From Paenibacillus sp. EZ-K15 (GTDB taxonomy: Bacteria; Bacillota; Bacilli; Paenibacillales; Paenibacillaceae), in contig NZ_PDHM01000017.1 of NCBI RefSeq assembly GCF_002573715.1, positions 607,499 to 671,498 on the forward strand: a stretch of DNA of 64,000 nt, written 5' to 3'. The position numbers and the translations under genes were made by a program. This document shows, piece by piece, positions 17,521-26,514 of this stretch (its first letter is position 1; every line of letters begins with the position of its first letter). A model generated the notes under the pieces. It saw only the letters and a program-made list of their open reading frames with translations, was not told where the DNA came from and searched no databases.

Positions 17521-18084
17521 CTACTCACTCTTCATTGTCTGGGACAGTTGCACCAGCTTGTTCATGGTTTTCCAATTCCGCATCGTCATCGGTACGCCGA
17601 GCTTCGTCAACTGAACCGCCAGCTTGGAATTCCGAACGCTTTCCTTAAACAGTAAGTAAACATCTTCACCAATAACCTCGAAGGTTTCCTTTTCGTTTAC
17701 ATAAAGCCTTAATTTCTCCACATCTTCAGCAGCAGGCGCTTCCGGCAGCATGGCAGCATAAAGGCTCTCAAACTCCGATGCTTCCTCCGCTTGACGTATC
17801 GTTTCTTCCGAAAATGGACAGTTCCGAACGATCCCCTCGATTTCCTCGGAAGTTCTAAGGATCACCGATATCGAGAATCCGAACGTTTCAAGTATGCCTT
17901 GTTCCATTTGGACGCGCAGCGTTTCCTTGGATTCCGCAGATTCGAAGAGCACGTTTCCGCTCTGGATGTAAGTCTGCACGCGAGTTAGTCCCATGCGTTC
18001 AAGCATCTTCCTTAGATCGGCCATTTTGATTTTGTTATGTCCGCCGACATTGATCCCTCTGAGCAACGCGATATAAATTGTCAT
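17521..18084 (-). CDS. DUF1697 family protein
   Basis: 187 residues beginning MTIYIALLRGINVGGHNKIK, the hallmark N-terminus of DUF1697, followed by MADLRKMLE, YIQSGNVLFES and, near the C-terminus, TMRNWKTMNKL. These are small cytoplasmic proteins of unknown biochemical function found widely in soil bacteria. The ATG at 18084 overlaps the stop of hemY by four bases (ATGA), so the two genes are translationally coupled. The gene is followed by small RNA copy 1 on the same strand. Confidence 0.92.
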   Translation of the reverse strand: MTIYIALLRGINVGGHNKIKMADLRKMLERMGLTRVQTYIQSGNVLFESAESKETLRVQMEQGILETFGFSISVILRTSEEIEGIVRNCPFSEETIRQAEEASEFESLYAAMLPEAPAAEDVEKLRLYVNEKETFEVIGEDVYLLFKESVRNSKLAVQLTKLGVPMTMRNWKTMNKLVQLSQTMKSE

Positions 18085-19478
18085 CCAAGCATCCTTTCCA
18101 CGATCAGACCTGCCGTCTTCTCCCCGTTCGCAATGCAATCCGGTATACCCACTCCATAATAGGAGCATCCCGCAAGCATAACGTTAGGGTACAGGTCACC
18201 CATTTTATGCTCTAATGACTCCACGATTTGCCGGTGCTTCAAATGATAATTCGGCATATTATCATGCCATTTAGTGACTTCACAAGAGATGGGCTCTGCC
18301 TTAATACCGAGGCTTTGGCTGATATCCTCCATCCCGACCTGTTTCAATTCTTCATCGGATAATCGGATGAACTCCTCATAATGCGGATTGGAGCTCTTGT
18401 AGAACAATCGCATTAATAACCGCTTGTTCTCGGAAGTATGCTCCCATTTCCGGCTCGTCCAGGTACAAGCATCACACTTCAACTGGGTTCCCTTGGCCGT
18501 AATGAATCCCGTTCCATCGTAGGGAAGCTCTTCGTCTTGAATATCATAGGCAAGATACACGCTGATAAGCGATTTGGTATACAGCTGGTCAAAGTCCTCG
18601 TTAAGCAGCGGATCTTGCAGCAGCTCCTTCGCGGCGGATCCCATTGTGCTTAATACAACAAAATCAGCTTCAAGCTTTTCGCCATTTGCCAACGTTATCC
18701 CGTAGCCGCTAGCCATTTTCTCCAGCTTCTCTGCGGAAACGCCCTTATATATCTTCGCGCCTGCTTGTATCACGGTCCGTTCCAGTGCATCAATCAATAC
18801 GGAGACTCCGTCTTGGAAGGAAACAAACTTCTTATTTCCTGAGCCCAGGAACTTCTGTTTATGCTCGGCTAGACCACCCATGATACTACCGTGTTCATTT
18901 TTGTATTCTAGTAAATAAGGAAACGTAGACGCAATGGTGAGATCATGAAGCTCTCCGGAATATACGCCCGATATGACCGGAGCGATCTGATTCTGAACGA
19001 TTTCCTTGCCAAGGAAGGCTTCAAGGAACTCGCCCAAAGAATCATCCTTGGTAAACGTTTCATTCGGCGTGTAGTAGTCCTTGAGCGCCTCCACCTTCCC
19101 CTCGGCGGACACGAGCTCGCTTTCCGCCAAGGATTTCAGGCTAAGCGGTATGCCGAATACGCTCTCATCCGGGATTCTTTTCAAACCTGCAGCCGTATAT
19201 ATGAACGAAGTCCCCGTGGCATTATACACAACCTGGTCTGTTAACTGAAGCTCCTCCAGAAGTGGTGCCACATTCGTTTTCCGGGATACGATCGAATCCG
19301 CTCCGGTTTCCATAATAAATTCACCGTTCTGAACGGTTCGGATTTTGCCTCCCAGCGTTTCACTTGCCTCGATAAGCACAAATTCCATATCCTGTTGATG
19401 GCGATTTAATTCTTTTTGCAAATAGTATAAGGTCGAAAGTCCGGTAATGCCGCCGCCGATGACTACGGTAGTTGTCAC
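18081..19478 (-). CDS. hemY: Coproporphyrinogen/protoporphyrinogen III oxidase
   Basis: 465 residues, like Bacillus HemY (about 470). The N-terminal Rossmann motif VVIGGGITGLSTLYYLQ binds FAD; ETGADSIVSRK, the mid-protein FQDGVSVLIDALE and the C-terminal LAGCSYYGVGIPDCIANGE are typical of this oxidase. In Gram-positives it oxidises coproporphyrinogen III to coproporphyrin III in the coproporphyrin-dependent heme pathway, at the membrane face. The start is GTG 19478 with GAGGTG 7 bases upstream; reading further upstream adds no conserved residues. Other heme genes are absent, so this is a solitary copy coupled to DUF1697. Confidence 0.93.
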   Translation of the reverse strand: MTTTVVIGGGITGLSTLYYLQKELNRHQQDMEFVLIEASETLGGKIRTVQNGEFIMETGADSIVSRKTNVAPLLEELQLTDQVVYNATGTSFIYTAAGLKRIPDESVFGIPLSLKSLAESELVSAEGKVEALKDYYTPNETFTKDDSLGEFLEAFLGKEIVQNQIAPVISGVYSGELHDLTIASTFPYLLEYKNEHGSIMGGLAEHKQKFLGSGNKKFVSFQDGVSVLIDALERTVIQAGAKIYKGVSAEKLEKMASGYGITLANGEKLEADFVVLSTMGSAAKELLQDPLLNEDFDQLYTKSLISVYLAYDIQDEELPYDGTGFITAKGTQLKCDACTWTSRKWEHTSENKRLLMRLFYKSSNPHYEEFIRLSDEELKQVGMEDISQSLGIKAEPISCEVTKWHDNMPNYHLKHRQIVESLEHKMGDLYPNVMLAGCSYYGVGIPDCIANGEKTAGLIVERMLG

Positions 19479-19725
19479 TTTACATACACCTCTATTATGT
19501 AGGTTCATAACATCTTCATCATGTTTGTTACCATTGTATCCAATTTCTAAGTATATCATAGAGTCCGTTCTTTCGAGGGCCGCCAATCCCTCAATATTGT
19601 GAACAGAATCGTTCACACAGTCATCGGCTTTCCACCAGGAACAGGAACACAATTAGTACATCATGCATACTACTCCCTTTGTGCACGTGCAGATCCAGGG
19701 GCATGCCAGGATGGTTATCGACAGC
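19479..19725. other. Leader region upstream of hemY
   Basis: The terminator of small RNA copy 2 ends at about 19726, leaving 250 bases for a hemY promoter. A TATACT-like -10 is seen near 19553, but without a good -35. No gene is seen. Confidence 0.35.
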
Positions 19726-19761
19726 AAAAAAAACTCCGCGAGATCACTCGCAGAGTTTTTT
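19726..19761 (-). terminator. Terminator of small RNA copy 2
   Basis: On the minus strand AACTCTGCGAG-tgat-CTCGCGGAGTT is followed by a run of T, one base after the closing stem. Confidence 0.88.
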
Positions 19762-19948
19762 CGTGGGAAGCGGTTATTTCTATTCTAACGCAATCGTTCC
19801 ATTGCTTAAGGTGTACTTTGGAATAATTCAGGTAGTGTCGTCCTTATTCCTCGTTATGCTGTACATGGGTATCAAATCCTTTCGGTAATTCCGACTTAAC
19901 GTCTTATTATCCGTCTGGTGTTGATGTGTTTCCACTTCCCACTTAGGA
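19726..19948 (-). ncRNA. Unrecognised structured small RNA, copy 2
   Basis: Paralogue of the RNA at 17190-17418 and on the same strand. The closing stem pairs GTGGGAAGTGG with CCGCTTCCCAC (19763-19773) over 11 bp with one wobble, enclosing about 160 bases in both copies. Internal hairpins visible here include GGAATAA/TTATTCC, GCAAT/ATTGC and a CGG.TAAT/ATTA.CG helix that replaces the CGGAA/TTCCG helix of copy 1 at the same place, which suggests the structure is conserved more than the sequence. It lies upstream of hemY but ends in its own terminator. Confidence 0.65.
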
Positions 19949-19953
19949 TATAT

Positions 19954-19978
19954 ATACCCGGTGTACGGTGGATGAAAC
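19954..19978 (-). promoter_or_regulatory. Sigma-B-like promoter of small RNA copy 2
   Basis: GTTTCA, 13 bases, GGGTAT on the minus strand: the same spacing as copy 1 and a full match to the sigma-B -10. Confidence 0.65.
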
Positions 19979-20015
19979 AGATGAAGCTTTTCTTTTTCAC
20001 GCCACTGCCAGAACT

Positions 20016-20759
20016 TTAATTATCCTCGGTCAACACTTCAAGCAATCCGGCCGGAAGCTCATACTTGCGGTTGTTGATCTGAATGCTCTTCAGTTCCTCC
20101 AGCAGCGAATCATTGCTTTCCGAATCCTTAATGGCCTGCACTTCGTGGTGCAATTGCTCCATCTGACGGTCCAGCGCGTTAGCCGTATCCGCCGCCTTCT
20201 TGAGCTCTTCCAGCAGATGCTGGGGAACCGACTTATTATATTTATAGAAAATTTTATGCTCCAGACTCGCCCAGAAATCCATGGCAATGGTCCGAATTTG
20301 GACTTCAACGCATACCTTCTCCACCCGGTCGGAGAAAAAGACAGGCACTTCGACTAACAGATGCAGGCTTTGGTATCCGTTTGGCTTCGGATTCTTGATA
20401 TAATCTTTGACGTTCAGGACCGTTAAGTCGCTCTGCTTCTGCAGCATGTCGCTGATTTTGTAAATGTCGGTAATGAAGGAGCAGGTGATTCTTAGACCCG
20501 CGATGTCTTTAATGTTATCTTCGATGGAACTGAGAGATATGTTTCCGCCTTTTCGGAGCAGCTTCTTCATGATGCTCTCCGGCGATTTCAGGCGGGACTT
20601 CGTATGTTCGATCGGGCTATAATCATGAAGAGCCTGGAACTCCTCTTTTAATATTTCCATTTTGGTTTCGATCTCATCTAAGGCGAATTTGTATTTCATC
20701 ATAAATCGGGTAATTTCGTTCCGAATGATTTTGAGCTGTTCGATTTGCATAGAATTCAT
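20016..20759 (-). CDS. ywaC: Small alarmone synthetase (GTP pyrophosphokinase), YwaC/RelP type
   Basis: 247 residues with a single RelA/SpoT synthetase domain. Diagnostic stretches are SPIEHTKSRLKSPESIMKKL, IAGLRITCSFITDIYKI, YIKNPKPNGYQSLHL and EVQIRTIAMDFWASLEHKI, closer to Bacillus YwaC (SAS2, RelP) than to YjbM. It transfers pyrophosphate from ATP to GDP/GTP to make (p)ppGpp during envelope stress. The start is ATG 20759 with AAAGGAAG 6 bases upstream; an ATG nine bases further in is possible. The gene is monocistronic. A loose extracytoplasmic-sigma-like promoter (AGAAC-17-CGTG) lies upstream but is only suggestive. Confidence 0.92.
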   Translation of the reverse strand: MNSMQIEQLKIIRNEITRFMMKYKFALDEIETKMEILKEEFQALHDYSPIEHTKSRLKSPESIMKKLLRKGGNISLSSIEDNIKDIAGLRITCSFITDIYKISDMLQKQSDLTVLNVKDYIKNPKPNGYQSLHLLVEVPVFFSDRVEKVCVEVQIRTIAMDFWASLEHKIFYKYNKSVPQHLLEELKKAADTANALDRQMEQLHHEVQAIKDSESNDSLLEELKSIQINNRKYELPAGLLEVLTEDN

Positions 20760-21132
20760 GGGATACTTCCTTTCGATTGTGTGATTCAGAGCCGTGATGA
20801 CTCGAGTAGTAAATAAAAACAAAACACGCTGCTAACATTCTAGAAGTTCTGTTCCCTCTTTAAATAGTAGTTGATTTTGAGGTGCGACTGCAACTTTAGT
20901 GCAATGACGTCAAAAAGACGCTGCAACCAGAAGGTTACAACGTCTTTTATCATATGCCAGCTTCGTAGCGCTTGATATCGTTGTATAAACCATATCTTGC
21001 AAGGCGTTTATGCTCGTATTTTATTATCCTATACAGTTCATGAACGTGGTATTATTTCTCGGGCAATCGCAAAATACTCATGGTTTCGACATCCATTCAC
21101 AATGGATTTCCCCACTTTCATTCACTCCCATT
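20760..21132. other. Intergenic region upstream of ywaC
   Basis: It holds the ywaC leader and promoter region and the terminator of the following minus-strand hydrolase (20913-20948). Nothing else was recognised. Confidence 0.4.
20913..20948 (-). terminator. Terminator of the metallo-beta-lactamase-fold gene
   Basis: Minus-strand AAAGACG.TG.AACC-ttct-GGTTGCAGCGTCTTT followed by T. It lies 185 bases after the stop at 21133. Confidence 0.75.
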
Positions 21133-21807
21133 TTATCGAAAATTAAATATTCCCTCTTGATTTGGCCTCATTCTGAAATCGACAAAATGCTTGAGCGAAT
21201 CCAATTGAAAGTAGATGTTCTGATCGTATAACTTTCTTATTGTTTGGCCGGGTGGGGTTCCATAGGAATGCCCAGGAAATACGCGCATTTCAGGTGCCGC
21301 AAATGATTTGATTTTTTGAATGCTATCAAACATCGCCTCAGCGGATCCGCCCTTGAAATTGCATCCTCCGCAGCCTTCAATAAATAGTGTATCTCCCGTA
21401 AACATACAGTCCTCAAGCAAAAAACACATACTTCCCGAAGTATGCCCGGGTGTCAACATGCACGTCACGATCGTCTCCTCAAACTGGATGGTCTCTTCAT
21501 CGGATAAACCTATCAAATTGGGGCAATTGAATCCATACTCTTCTATTTCCACACTCGACATGAATACACCGCATTCATAAATCTCAGTTAACACTGACGT
21601 CAGGTTTATATGATCGTAATGGGAATGGGTTAACATAATCCCTCTCACATCTGCGTTTAAATCGTTTAGCTTGGCTAGGATGGTATCGAGTTCCCATGAA
21701 GGATCGATTAGGATGGCGGCGTGGCTGCCCTTATCAAATACAATATAACTATAATTAATATAGGGTTGCGAAACCGTTCGCAGGGCAAACACTTCGTAAT
21801 TTATCAT
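21133..21807 (-). CDS. Metallo-beta-lactamase-fold hydrolase (glyoxalase II / PksB-like)
   Basis: 224 residues. The zinc site is complete: THSHYDH, later TPGHTSG, FTGDTLF and FPGHSYG. The overall length and the C-terminal phrase following FPGHSYGTPPGQT resemble PksB/BaeB, thioester hydrolases attached to trans-AT polyketide clusters; however, no polyketide genes are nearby, so the substrate may be an ordinary thioester such as S-lactoyl thiols. The start is ATG 21807 with GGGAGG just upstream. Single-gene unit. Confidence 0.85.
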   Translation of the reverse strand: MINYEVFALRTVSQPYINYSYIVFDKGSHAAILIDPSWELDTILAKLNDLNADVRGIMLTHSHYDHINLTSVLTEIYECGVFMSSVEIEEYGFNCPNLIGLSDEETIQFEETIVTCMLTPGHTSGSMCFLLEDCMFTGDTLFIEGCGGCNFKGGSAEAMFDSIQKIKSFAAPEMRVFPGHSYGTPPGQTIRKLYDQNIYFQLDSLKHFVDFRMRPNQEGIFNFR

Positions 21808-22007
21808 GATTCCTCCCTAGCCATTTATTACCCATATATTAGTATATGGATACTTTTTTGTAAACTATGTAAGAATAGCTTGAAGCAGATTCGCTCACCA
21901 CTTGCTAACCAACGCAGTTCCTAGAAGGAAAGAACATGAGAAGAAAGACCGTCAGGAATGTCATGCTATAAAAACACTTTTTCCAGGCTATTATCTTCTT
22001 CTGAATC

Positions 22008-22910
22008 TCATCTTTGTACCGCTGGCACCCTGCCCCGCTTCTGCGCCGCCATCTGCGGATACGCAATGCCCAGCAGGATCACGATAACTCCGATCCATTG
22101 CAGAGCAGTCACCTGCTCGCTCAGCACCAGCACCGAAGCGATAACAGCGACGGGCAGCTCTCCAGCCCCAAGGATGGTTGCCAGTCCTGTGCTGATTTTG
22201 GGTGCGCCCAGTGCGAATAGCAGTACGGGCAAAACAACGCCGAATACGCCTAAGATTAAGCCGAACAGCCATAACCCGTTGTCAAACAGGGATATCTCCG
22301 TGTACACTTTCGGCGTGAATAGGATCGTCAGCAGAATCAGACCACCCGTTGAGGTATAGAAGCTCCGGGTAATCGGTGACATCTGCGTCTCGACCCGGCC
22401 GCTGAAGAAGACAAACAAAGCCATCATCAAGGCCGCAGCCAGCCCCAATAAAGTCCCTTTCCAATTCAATTGAAGCTCGCCTGCACCCAAAATCCCCCCA
22501 GCCATAATCGTCCCGACGAACAGGATGATAACGGAGATAATGGTGGATTTATCCGGCCATTGCCGTTTCACAATGGCTTCGATAATGACGCCGATCCAGG
22601 TGAATTGAAATAGAAGAACGACGGCAATCGATGCCGGAATGCTCTGAAGGGCAAGGTAATACGTGACGCCTGTAAGACATGTACATAACCCAACCCCAGC
22701 TAGCCTTAGGAATTGCTTGCCCGTAACCTTTTGACGTCCAAAAAACAGCATCAGCAACAGCAGGATGAGCCAGCCTGTCCCGAATTGGCTGATCATAACC
22801 TCCTGAAATTGGAACCCTTCCTGGTAAGCAAGCTTTACAACCGTTGACAGAATACCGAAACAGCAAGCTCCCAAAAATACGTAGAATGAATTTTTCAACA
22901 AATGCAACAA
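22008..22910 (-). CDS. EamA-family (DMT) membrane transporter
   Basis: About 300 residues with ten hydrophobic segments in two EamA repeats, for example GACCFGILSTVVKLAY in helix 1 and GAPKISTGLATILGAGELP in the second half. DMT proteins move metabolites or amino acids; the substrate cannot be told. No ATG is available. I place the start at TTG 22910, 9 bases after GGAGGGAG. An intrinsic-terminator hairpin ends directly before this ribosome site, inside the apparent leader. Confidence 0.85.
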   Translation of the reverse strand: MLHLLKNSFYVFLGACCFGILSTVVKLAYQEGFQFQEVMISQFGTGWLILLLLMLFFGRQKVTGKQFLRLAGVGLCTCLTGVTYYLALQSIPASIAVVLLFQFTWIGVIIEAIVKRQWPDKSTIISVIILFVGTIMAGGILGAGELQLNWKGTLLGLAAALMMALFVFFSGRVETQMSPITRSFYTSTGGLILLTILFTPKVYTEISLFDNGLWLFGLILGVFGVVLPVLLFALGAPKISTGLATILGAGELPVAVIASVLVLSEQVTALQWIGVIVILLGIAYPQMAAQKRGRVPAVQR

Positions 22911-22937
22911 CGTAATACTCTCCCTCCGCAACAAAAA

Positions 22938-22988
22938 AAACCCCGCTTTTCACTGTTTTGGAGACCAGAAAACAGTAAAAAGTGGGGT
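22938..22988 (-). terminator. Terminator or attenuator before the EamA gene
   Basis: On the minus strand AACCCC.CTTTTTACTGTTTT pairs with AAAACAGTGAAAAG.GGGGTT, then eight T residues and, without a gap, the ribosome site of the transporter. It could end the upstream sigma-factor transcript or attenuate the transporter's own leader. Confidence 0.8.
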
Positions 22989-23017
22989 TAACACTGTTTG
23001 ATATTGAATTATGACTT

Positions 23018-23046
23018 ATCTTAAGACAAAATCTCGACATTGTAAA
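23018..23046 (-). promoter_or_regulatory. Sigma-A-like promoter in front of the EamA leader
   Basis: TTTACA, 17 bases, TAAGAT on the minus strand, placing transcription start near 23011 and giving a leader of about 100 bases that contains the 22938-22988 hairpin. Confidence 0.55.
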
Positions 23047-23113
23047 TACCAAATTGATCAATCGTACATCTAACCGTGGTCCCTATACGATTCACATTGA
23101 TGACTAACCAAAC

Positions 23114-24862
23114 TTAGGAGGACAACTTTGCAAAAATCTCTCTCAATTTAGCAACAGCTTCGATCTCCAGAGCTTTAATATCCTCTACCAGCGATATCGC
23201 CTTCGTTGCTTGCTCCTCCGAATTAGGCTCTCCACCTACCGGGAATGGGAACATCTGATGCAGGACACTGAACTTCTCACACATTCCTGTATATAACACG
23301 CTGGCTTCTTTAAACTGCTGCGTGAGCTCCGGTCCTTCCTTATTCGCATCCGGCCAAGCTGCAATCAGTTCCTTGAAGAACTCAGCAGCATAATACCGGG
23401 CATCTCTTAATACCTCGATGTTGTAAGCATGACCGTTCGGTTCTATCTTCCGCCCCTGCAGCGATTTAACCCAAGCATCATATGCCGCAATCCCCTTCAC
23501 TGCCGTCGGCACCACGCTTTCTTTCCCCTCATATTGCTCGATGGCGGTTTCAAGCGCAAGTCGAAGCTGCTGCTGAAGCGTTAAATCAACGGAGCCCTCA
23601 ATAGCCAGAACAAATAGATCTTCCATCACGCTTCTGCCGAGATTTTCGTAGGGCAGCGTATCCACTCTGCCGCATACTTCCCCATAGAGAGTTCTCGTTT
23701 CATCGTCGTAACCATACAGTGTACCAAATTCCGGGAAGAATATATCCCAAGCCAGCACAGGGTATCCCCGGTCTAGTGAAGCATGAATCAGATCAAGGGC
23801 CCTTGGCAGCTCCTGATGAATGCTGCGCTTGCTCATGGCACTCTTCTCCAAAGCGGTTGGATCCAGCAGATTGGCATTGGTGCCGACGCCGTCCGACATG
23901 CCATCTACAAACTTGGAATGGAACCCGATATTATGAAGGCCCCGAGATAATACTTCACCAAAAAAGTACGACGTTGGACCTGCAATGTGAACTTCATCCG
24001 GGATGATGTTGATCCGGAATGCATGACCTGTAAGCCCCATGACCATCGGCAGGGATAACTTCCGATCTGTAAATTGAAGCATTTTATACGTGGCATCCGC
24101 AGCGGTTGTCCAAGTTTTGATTTCTTTCAACGGTCCTTCATAAGGCAGAATTTTCTTTTTCATAATTCCCAAGTCCCTTCTCATCTTAATATAAGAGTCA
24201 ACGGTGACGCGGATTTTTTCTTGGATCACTTTCTTCCGTGATCTCGAAATAATCTGATACACATTGGCCGAGGAGAGCTGAAACAAGTTGGCAATTTCTT
24301 GCGGAGACAGCTGATCGAAAAAATGGGATTCGAAAATAAGCCGTTCGCGTGGCTTTAGACATTGAATGATGTCCGTTAAAAAGCGCAGCGTCTCTCGCTG
24401 GACGATCCGTTCCTCCGGAACGTGGAATCCAGCGGCAGCTTCGGTTGCAGAATGACGGAGCCTGCCCAGAATACTGTCCAGATTGTTCCACTGATCTGAA
24501 CTCCCGGCACCATCAGCTCTTCCCCTGCCTTCAAGCTCGGTGAATGTCTGCTCTTTCATCGCAGGGCTTCCCTTAAGGCGGGTATAGGCCTGATTCCGGA
24601 CGATCCGCTGCACCCACGGCAAGAACCGCCGGGCATCGACTAGTTTCCCCAGATGCATGAACGCACGGATTAGCGCATCCTGTACAACGTCCTCTGCCAG
24701 GTAGGACTCCCGGGTTATAGCTCTGGCATAGCCATAAACCTTGGACCGATGACGCCGAACAAGCTCCCCGAATGCTTCCCGCTCCCCTGCCTGCGCATAT
24801 TTCACCAACTCCTGATCTTCCATCTCATCCCACTGGACCCTGCTGTCTGCTGTCGTTTCCAA
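23114..24862 (-). CDS. ECF-type RNA polymerase sigma factor with large C-terminal BtrH-like extension
   Basis: 582 residues, three times the usual ECF length. Region 2 lies at about 14-75 (AFGELVRRHRSKVYGYA, AEDVVQDALIRAF), region 4 at about 165-215 (LKPRERLIFESHF, SPQEIANLFQLSSANVYQII). The remaining 360 residues resemble the butirosin BtrH N-terminal papain-like fold: GLTGHAFRINI, then later GYPVLAWDIFFPEFGTLYGY. No cysteine stands at the expected nucleophile position, so it may be a ligand-binding pseudoenzyme. The start is TTG 24862 with AGAGGG upstream; the frame is open to 24928 but a TATAAT at about 24940 makes that unlikely. No anti-sigma gene is adjacent. Confidence 0.8.
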   Translation of the reverse strand: METTADSRVQWDEMEDQELVKYAQAGEREAFGELVRRHRSKVYGYARAITRESYLAEDVVQDALIRAFMHLGKLVDARRFLPWVQRIVRNQAYTRLKGSPAMKEQTFTELEGRGRADGAGSSDQWNNLDSILGRLRHSATEAAAGFHVPEERIVQRETLRFLTDIIQCLKPRERLIFESHFFDQLSPQEIANLFQLSSANVYQIISRSRKKVIQEKIRVTVDSYIKMRRDLGIMKKKILPYEGPLKEIKTWTTAADATYKMLQFTDRKLSLPMVMGLTGHAFRINIIPDEVHIAGPTSYFFGEVLSRGLHNIGFHSKFVDGMSDGVGTNANLLDPTALEKSAMSKRSIHQELPRALDLIHASLDRGYPVLAWDIFFPEFGTLYGYDDETRTLYGEVCGRVDTLPYENLGRSVMEDLFVLAIEGSVDLTLQQQLRLALETAIEQYEGKESVVPTAVKGIAAYDAWVKSLQGRKIEPNGHAYNIEVLRDARYYAAEFFKELIAAWPDANKEGPELTQQFKEASVLYTGMCEKFSVLHQMFPFPVGGEPNSEEQATKAISLVEDIKALEIEAVAKLREIFAKLSS

Positions 24863-25102
24863 TTGCTCAAACCCTCTTTCGTATCGTTGACTACTTATAT
24901 GACCAGAGAAGTTCGTTATTTCTGACAAAGTGATTGAGAAATATTATACCTTTTTTTGTTTAACCCTGGTGCATTATGCTAAGAACGCAAGCGAAATCAA
25001 ATCCAACCAGCCGCCACTTGAATTTTATAGTACATAAAAAACATTCCAAGATGACCCCTAAACCTCGGTCACTCGAAACGTTTTTTTAACAACATGGCTC
25101 GC

Positions 25103-26473
25103 TTAGATTACATCCGCGGCTGCTTGGTGAGCCTCCCGGCGAAAATGCCCGGGTTCAGGACGTGTTAGGCCCAGGTGCTCCCGCAGCGTCGTTCCGCTGT
25201 ATTCAGTACGGAACAAGCCTCGTTCTTGCAGCACCGGTATAACCGTATTCACGAAATCGTCCAGATCACCGGGCAGAACCGGCGGCATGATATTAAATCC
25301 GTCGCAGGCATAACCTTCAAACCAATCCTGCATCATGTCCGCTAATTGCTCGGGCGTCCCAACAAACTGCATATGTCCCCTTGAGGTCAGTATCTTTCTG
25401 CCTAACTCCAGGATCGACAGATTTCCTTGGTAAGCCATATCCATGTATAACTGGACCCGACTCTTCATGCCGTTAGAAGCTGCCACGGGGTCCGGGATGT
25501 TTCTTGGTAGCGGCTGGTCCAGCGGATAACCGCTCAGGTCGTAATTCAGGAACCCGGATAGAACGGTGATTGCCGACGCTGGCGGAATCAATTCCAGCAG
25601 CTCCTGCGCCTTGCGCCGTGCCTCCTCTTCAGTAGACCCGATGACAGGCGACAAGCCCGGCATGATTTTAAGGCTTCCTCTTCCTCTCCCATAATGAGAC
25701 AGCTTCGAATGGACGCTTGCATAAAACTCCTGCGCTGCCTGTTTGGACTGCTGTGCCGTGAAGATAACCTCGCCATATTGCGCGGCAAAGTCCTGTCCCC
25801 GACCGGAAGAACCAGCCTGTATCAGCACGGGGTAGCCTTGCGGCGGCCTCGGTACGTTCAGCGGGCCTTTCGTGGAGTACCATTGTCCGGTAAAATCCAC
25901 AGGCCGTACCTTCGCTCCATCCGCAAATCTACCAGACTTCCGGTCAAGCACAAGCGCATCGTCTTCCCAGCTGTCCCATAAACGGGTAACCACTTCAACA
26001 AACTCACGTGCCATTTCATAACGCAGGCCATGCTCCGGATGCTTGTTCTTCCCGTAATTGTGGGCTTCGATATCCAGCTGGGACGTTACGATATTCCAGC
26101 CCGCTCTACCTCCGCTGATCCAATCGAGAGAAGCGAACTTCCTTGCCACGTTGTAGGGCTCGTTGTACGTTGTGGAGACCGTGGCGGTCAGTCCCAGCTT
26201 GTCCGTAACGGTAGAGAGAGCGGATAAGAGCGTCAACGGGTCCAGCATGCCGGAGGCGGAATTCTCGACCTGGGTCACATACAGCAAATCGGCAAAAAAC
26301 ATCATGTCGAACTTCCCCCGCTCCGCTGTGGCGGCAAGCTGCTTATACAGCTCAATTCCAAACATTCCTTCTACATCGGATGCTGGATGACGCCACCCGG
26401 CATGATGATGTCCGGCATAATAGATAAACGCACCCAGATGCATCTGGTGATCTCTGCGGTTGGTTGTTCCCAT
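25103..26473 (-). CDS. LLM-class flavin-dependent monooxygenase (NtaA/SnaA/DszA group)
   Basis: 456 residues of the luciferase-like fold: HLGAFIYYAGHHHAGWRHP, FDMMFFADLLY, PYNVARKFASLDWISGGRAGWN and, further on, PVLIQAGSSGRGQDFAA are signatures of the NtaA/SnaA/DszA/DmoA branch, which uses FMNH2 and oxygen to cleave C-S or C-N bonds. It is last in an operon with a sulfonate-type importer, so sulfur scavenging from an organosulfur compound is the likely role. The start is ATG 26473, 11 bases after AAGGAG. The FMN reductase partner is not in the window. Confidence 0.9.
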   Translation of the reverse strand: MGTTNRRDHQMHLGAFIYYAGHHHAGWRHPASDVEGMFGIELYKQLAATAERGKFDMMFFADLLYVTQVENSASGMLDPLTLLSALSTVTDKLGLTATVSTTYNEPYNVARKFASLDWISGGRAGWNIVTSQLDIEAHNYGKNKHPEHGLRYEMAREFVEVVTRLWDSWEDDALVLDRKSGRFADGAKVRPVDFTGQWYSTKGPLNVPRPPQGYPVLIQAGSSGRGQDFAAQYGEVIFTAQQSKQAAQEFYASVHSKLSHYGRGRGSLKIMPGLSPVIGSTEEEARRKAQELLELIPPASAITVLSGFLNYDLSGYPLDQPLPRNIPDPVAASNGMKSRVQLYMDMAYQGNLSILELGRKILTSRGHMQFVGTPEQLADMMQDWFEGYACDGFNIMPPVLPGDLDDFVNTVIPVLQERGLFRTEYSGTTLREHLGLTRPEPGHFRREAHQAAADVI

Positions 26474-26514
26474 CTTCGTTAACACTCCTTTTAATAAATT
26501 GTCGACTTAACCTC

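Noticed and set aside
17190-19978. Possible T-box, 6S or CsfG identity for the duplicated RNA
   Set aside because: No T-box NNNGGUGGNACCGCG core. The closing stem and length recall 6S RNA, but a multi-hairpin interior and sigma-B-type promoter do not fit; I cannot confirm CsfG from memory.
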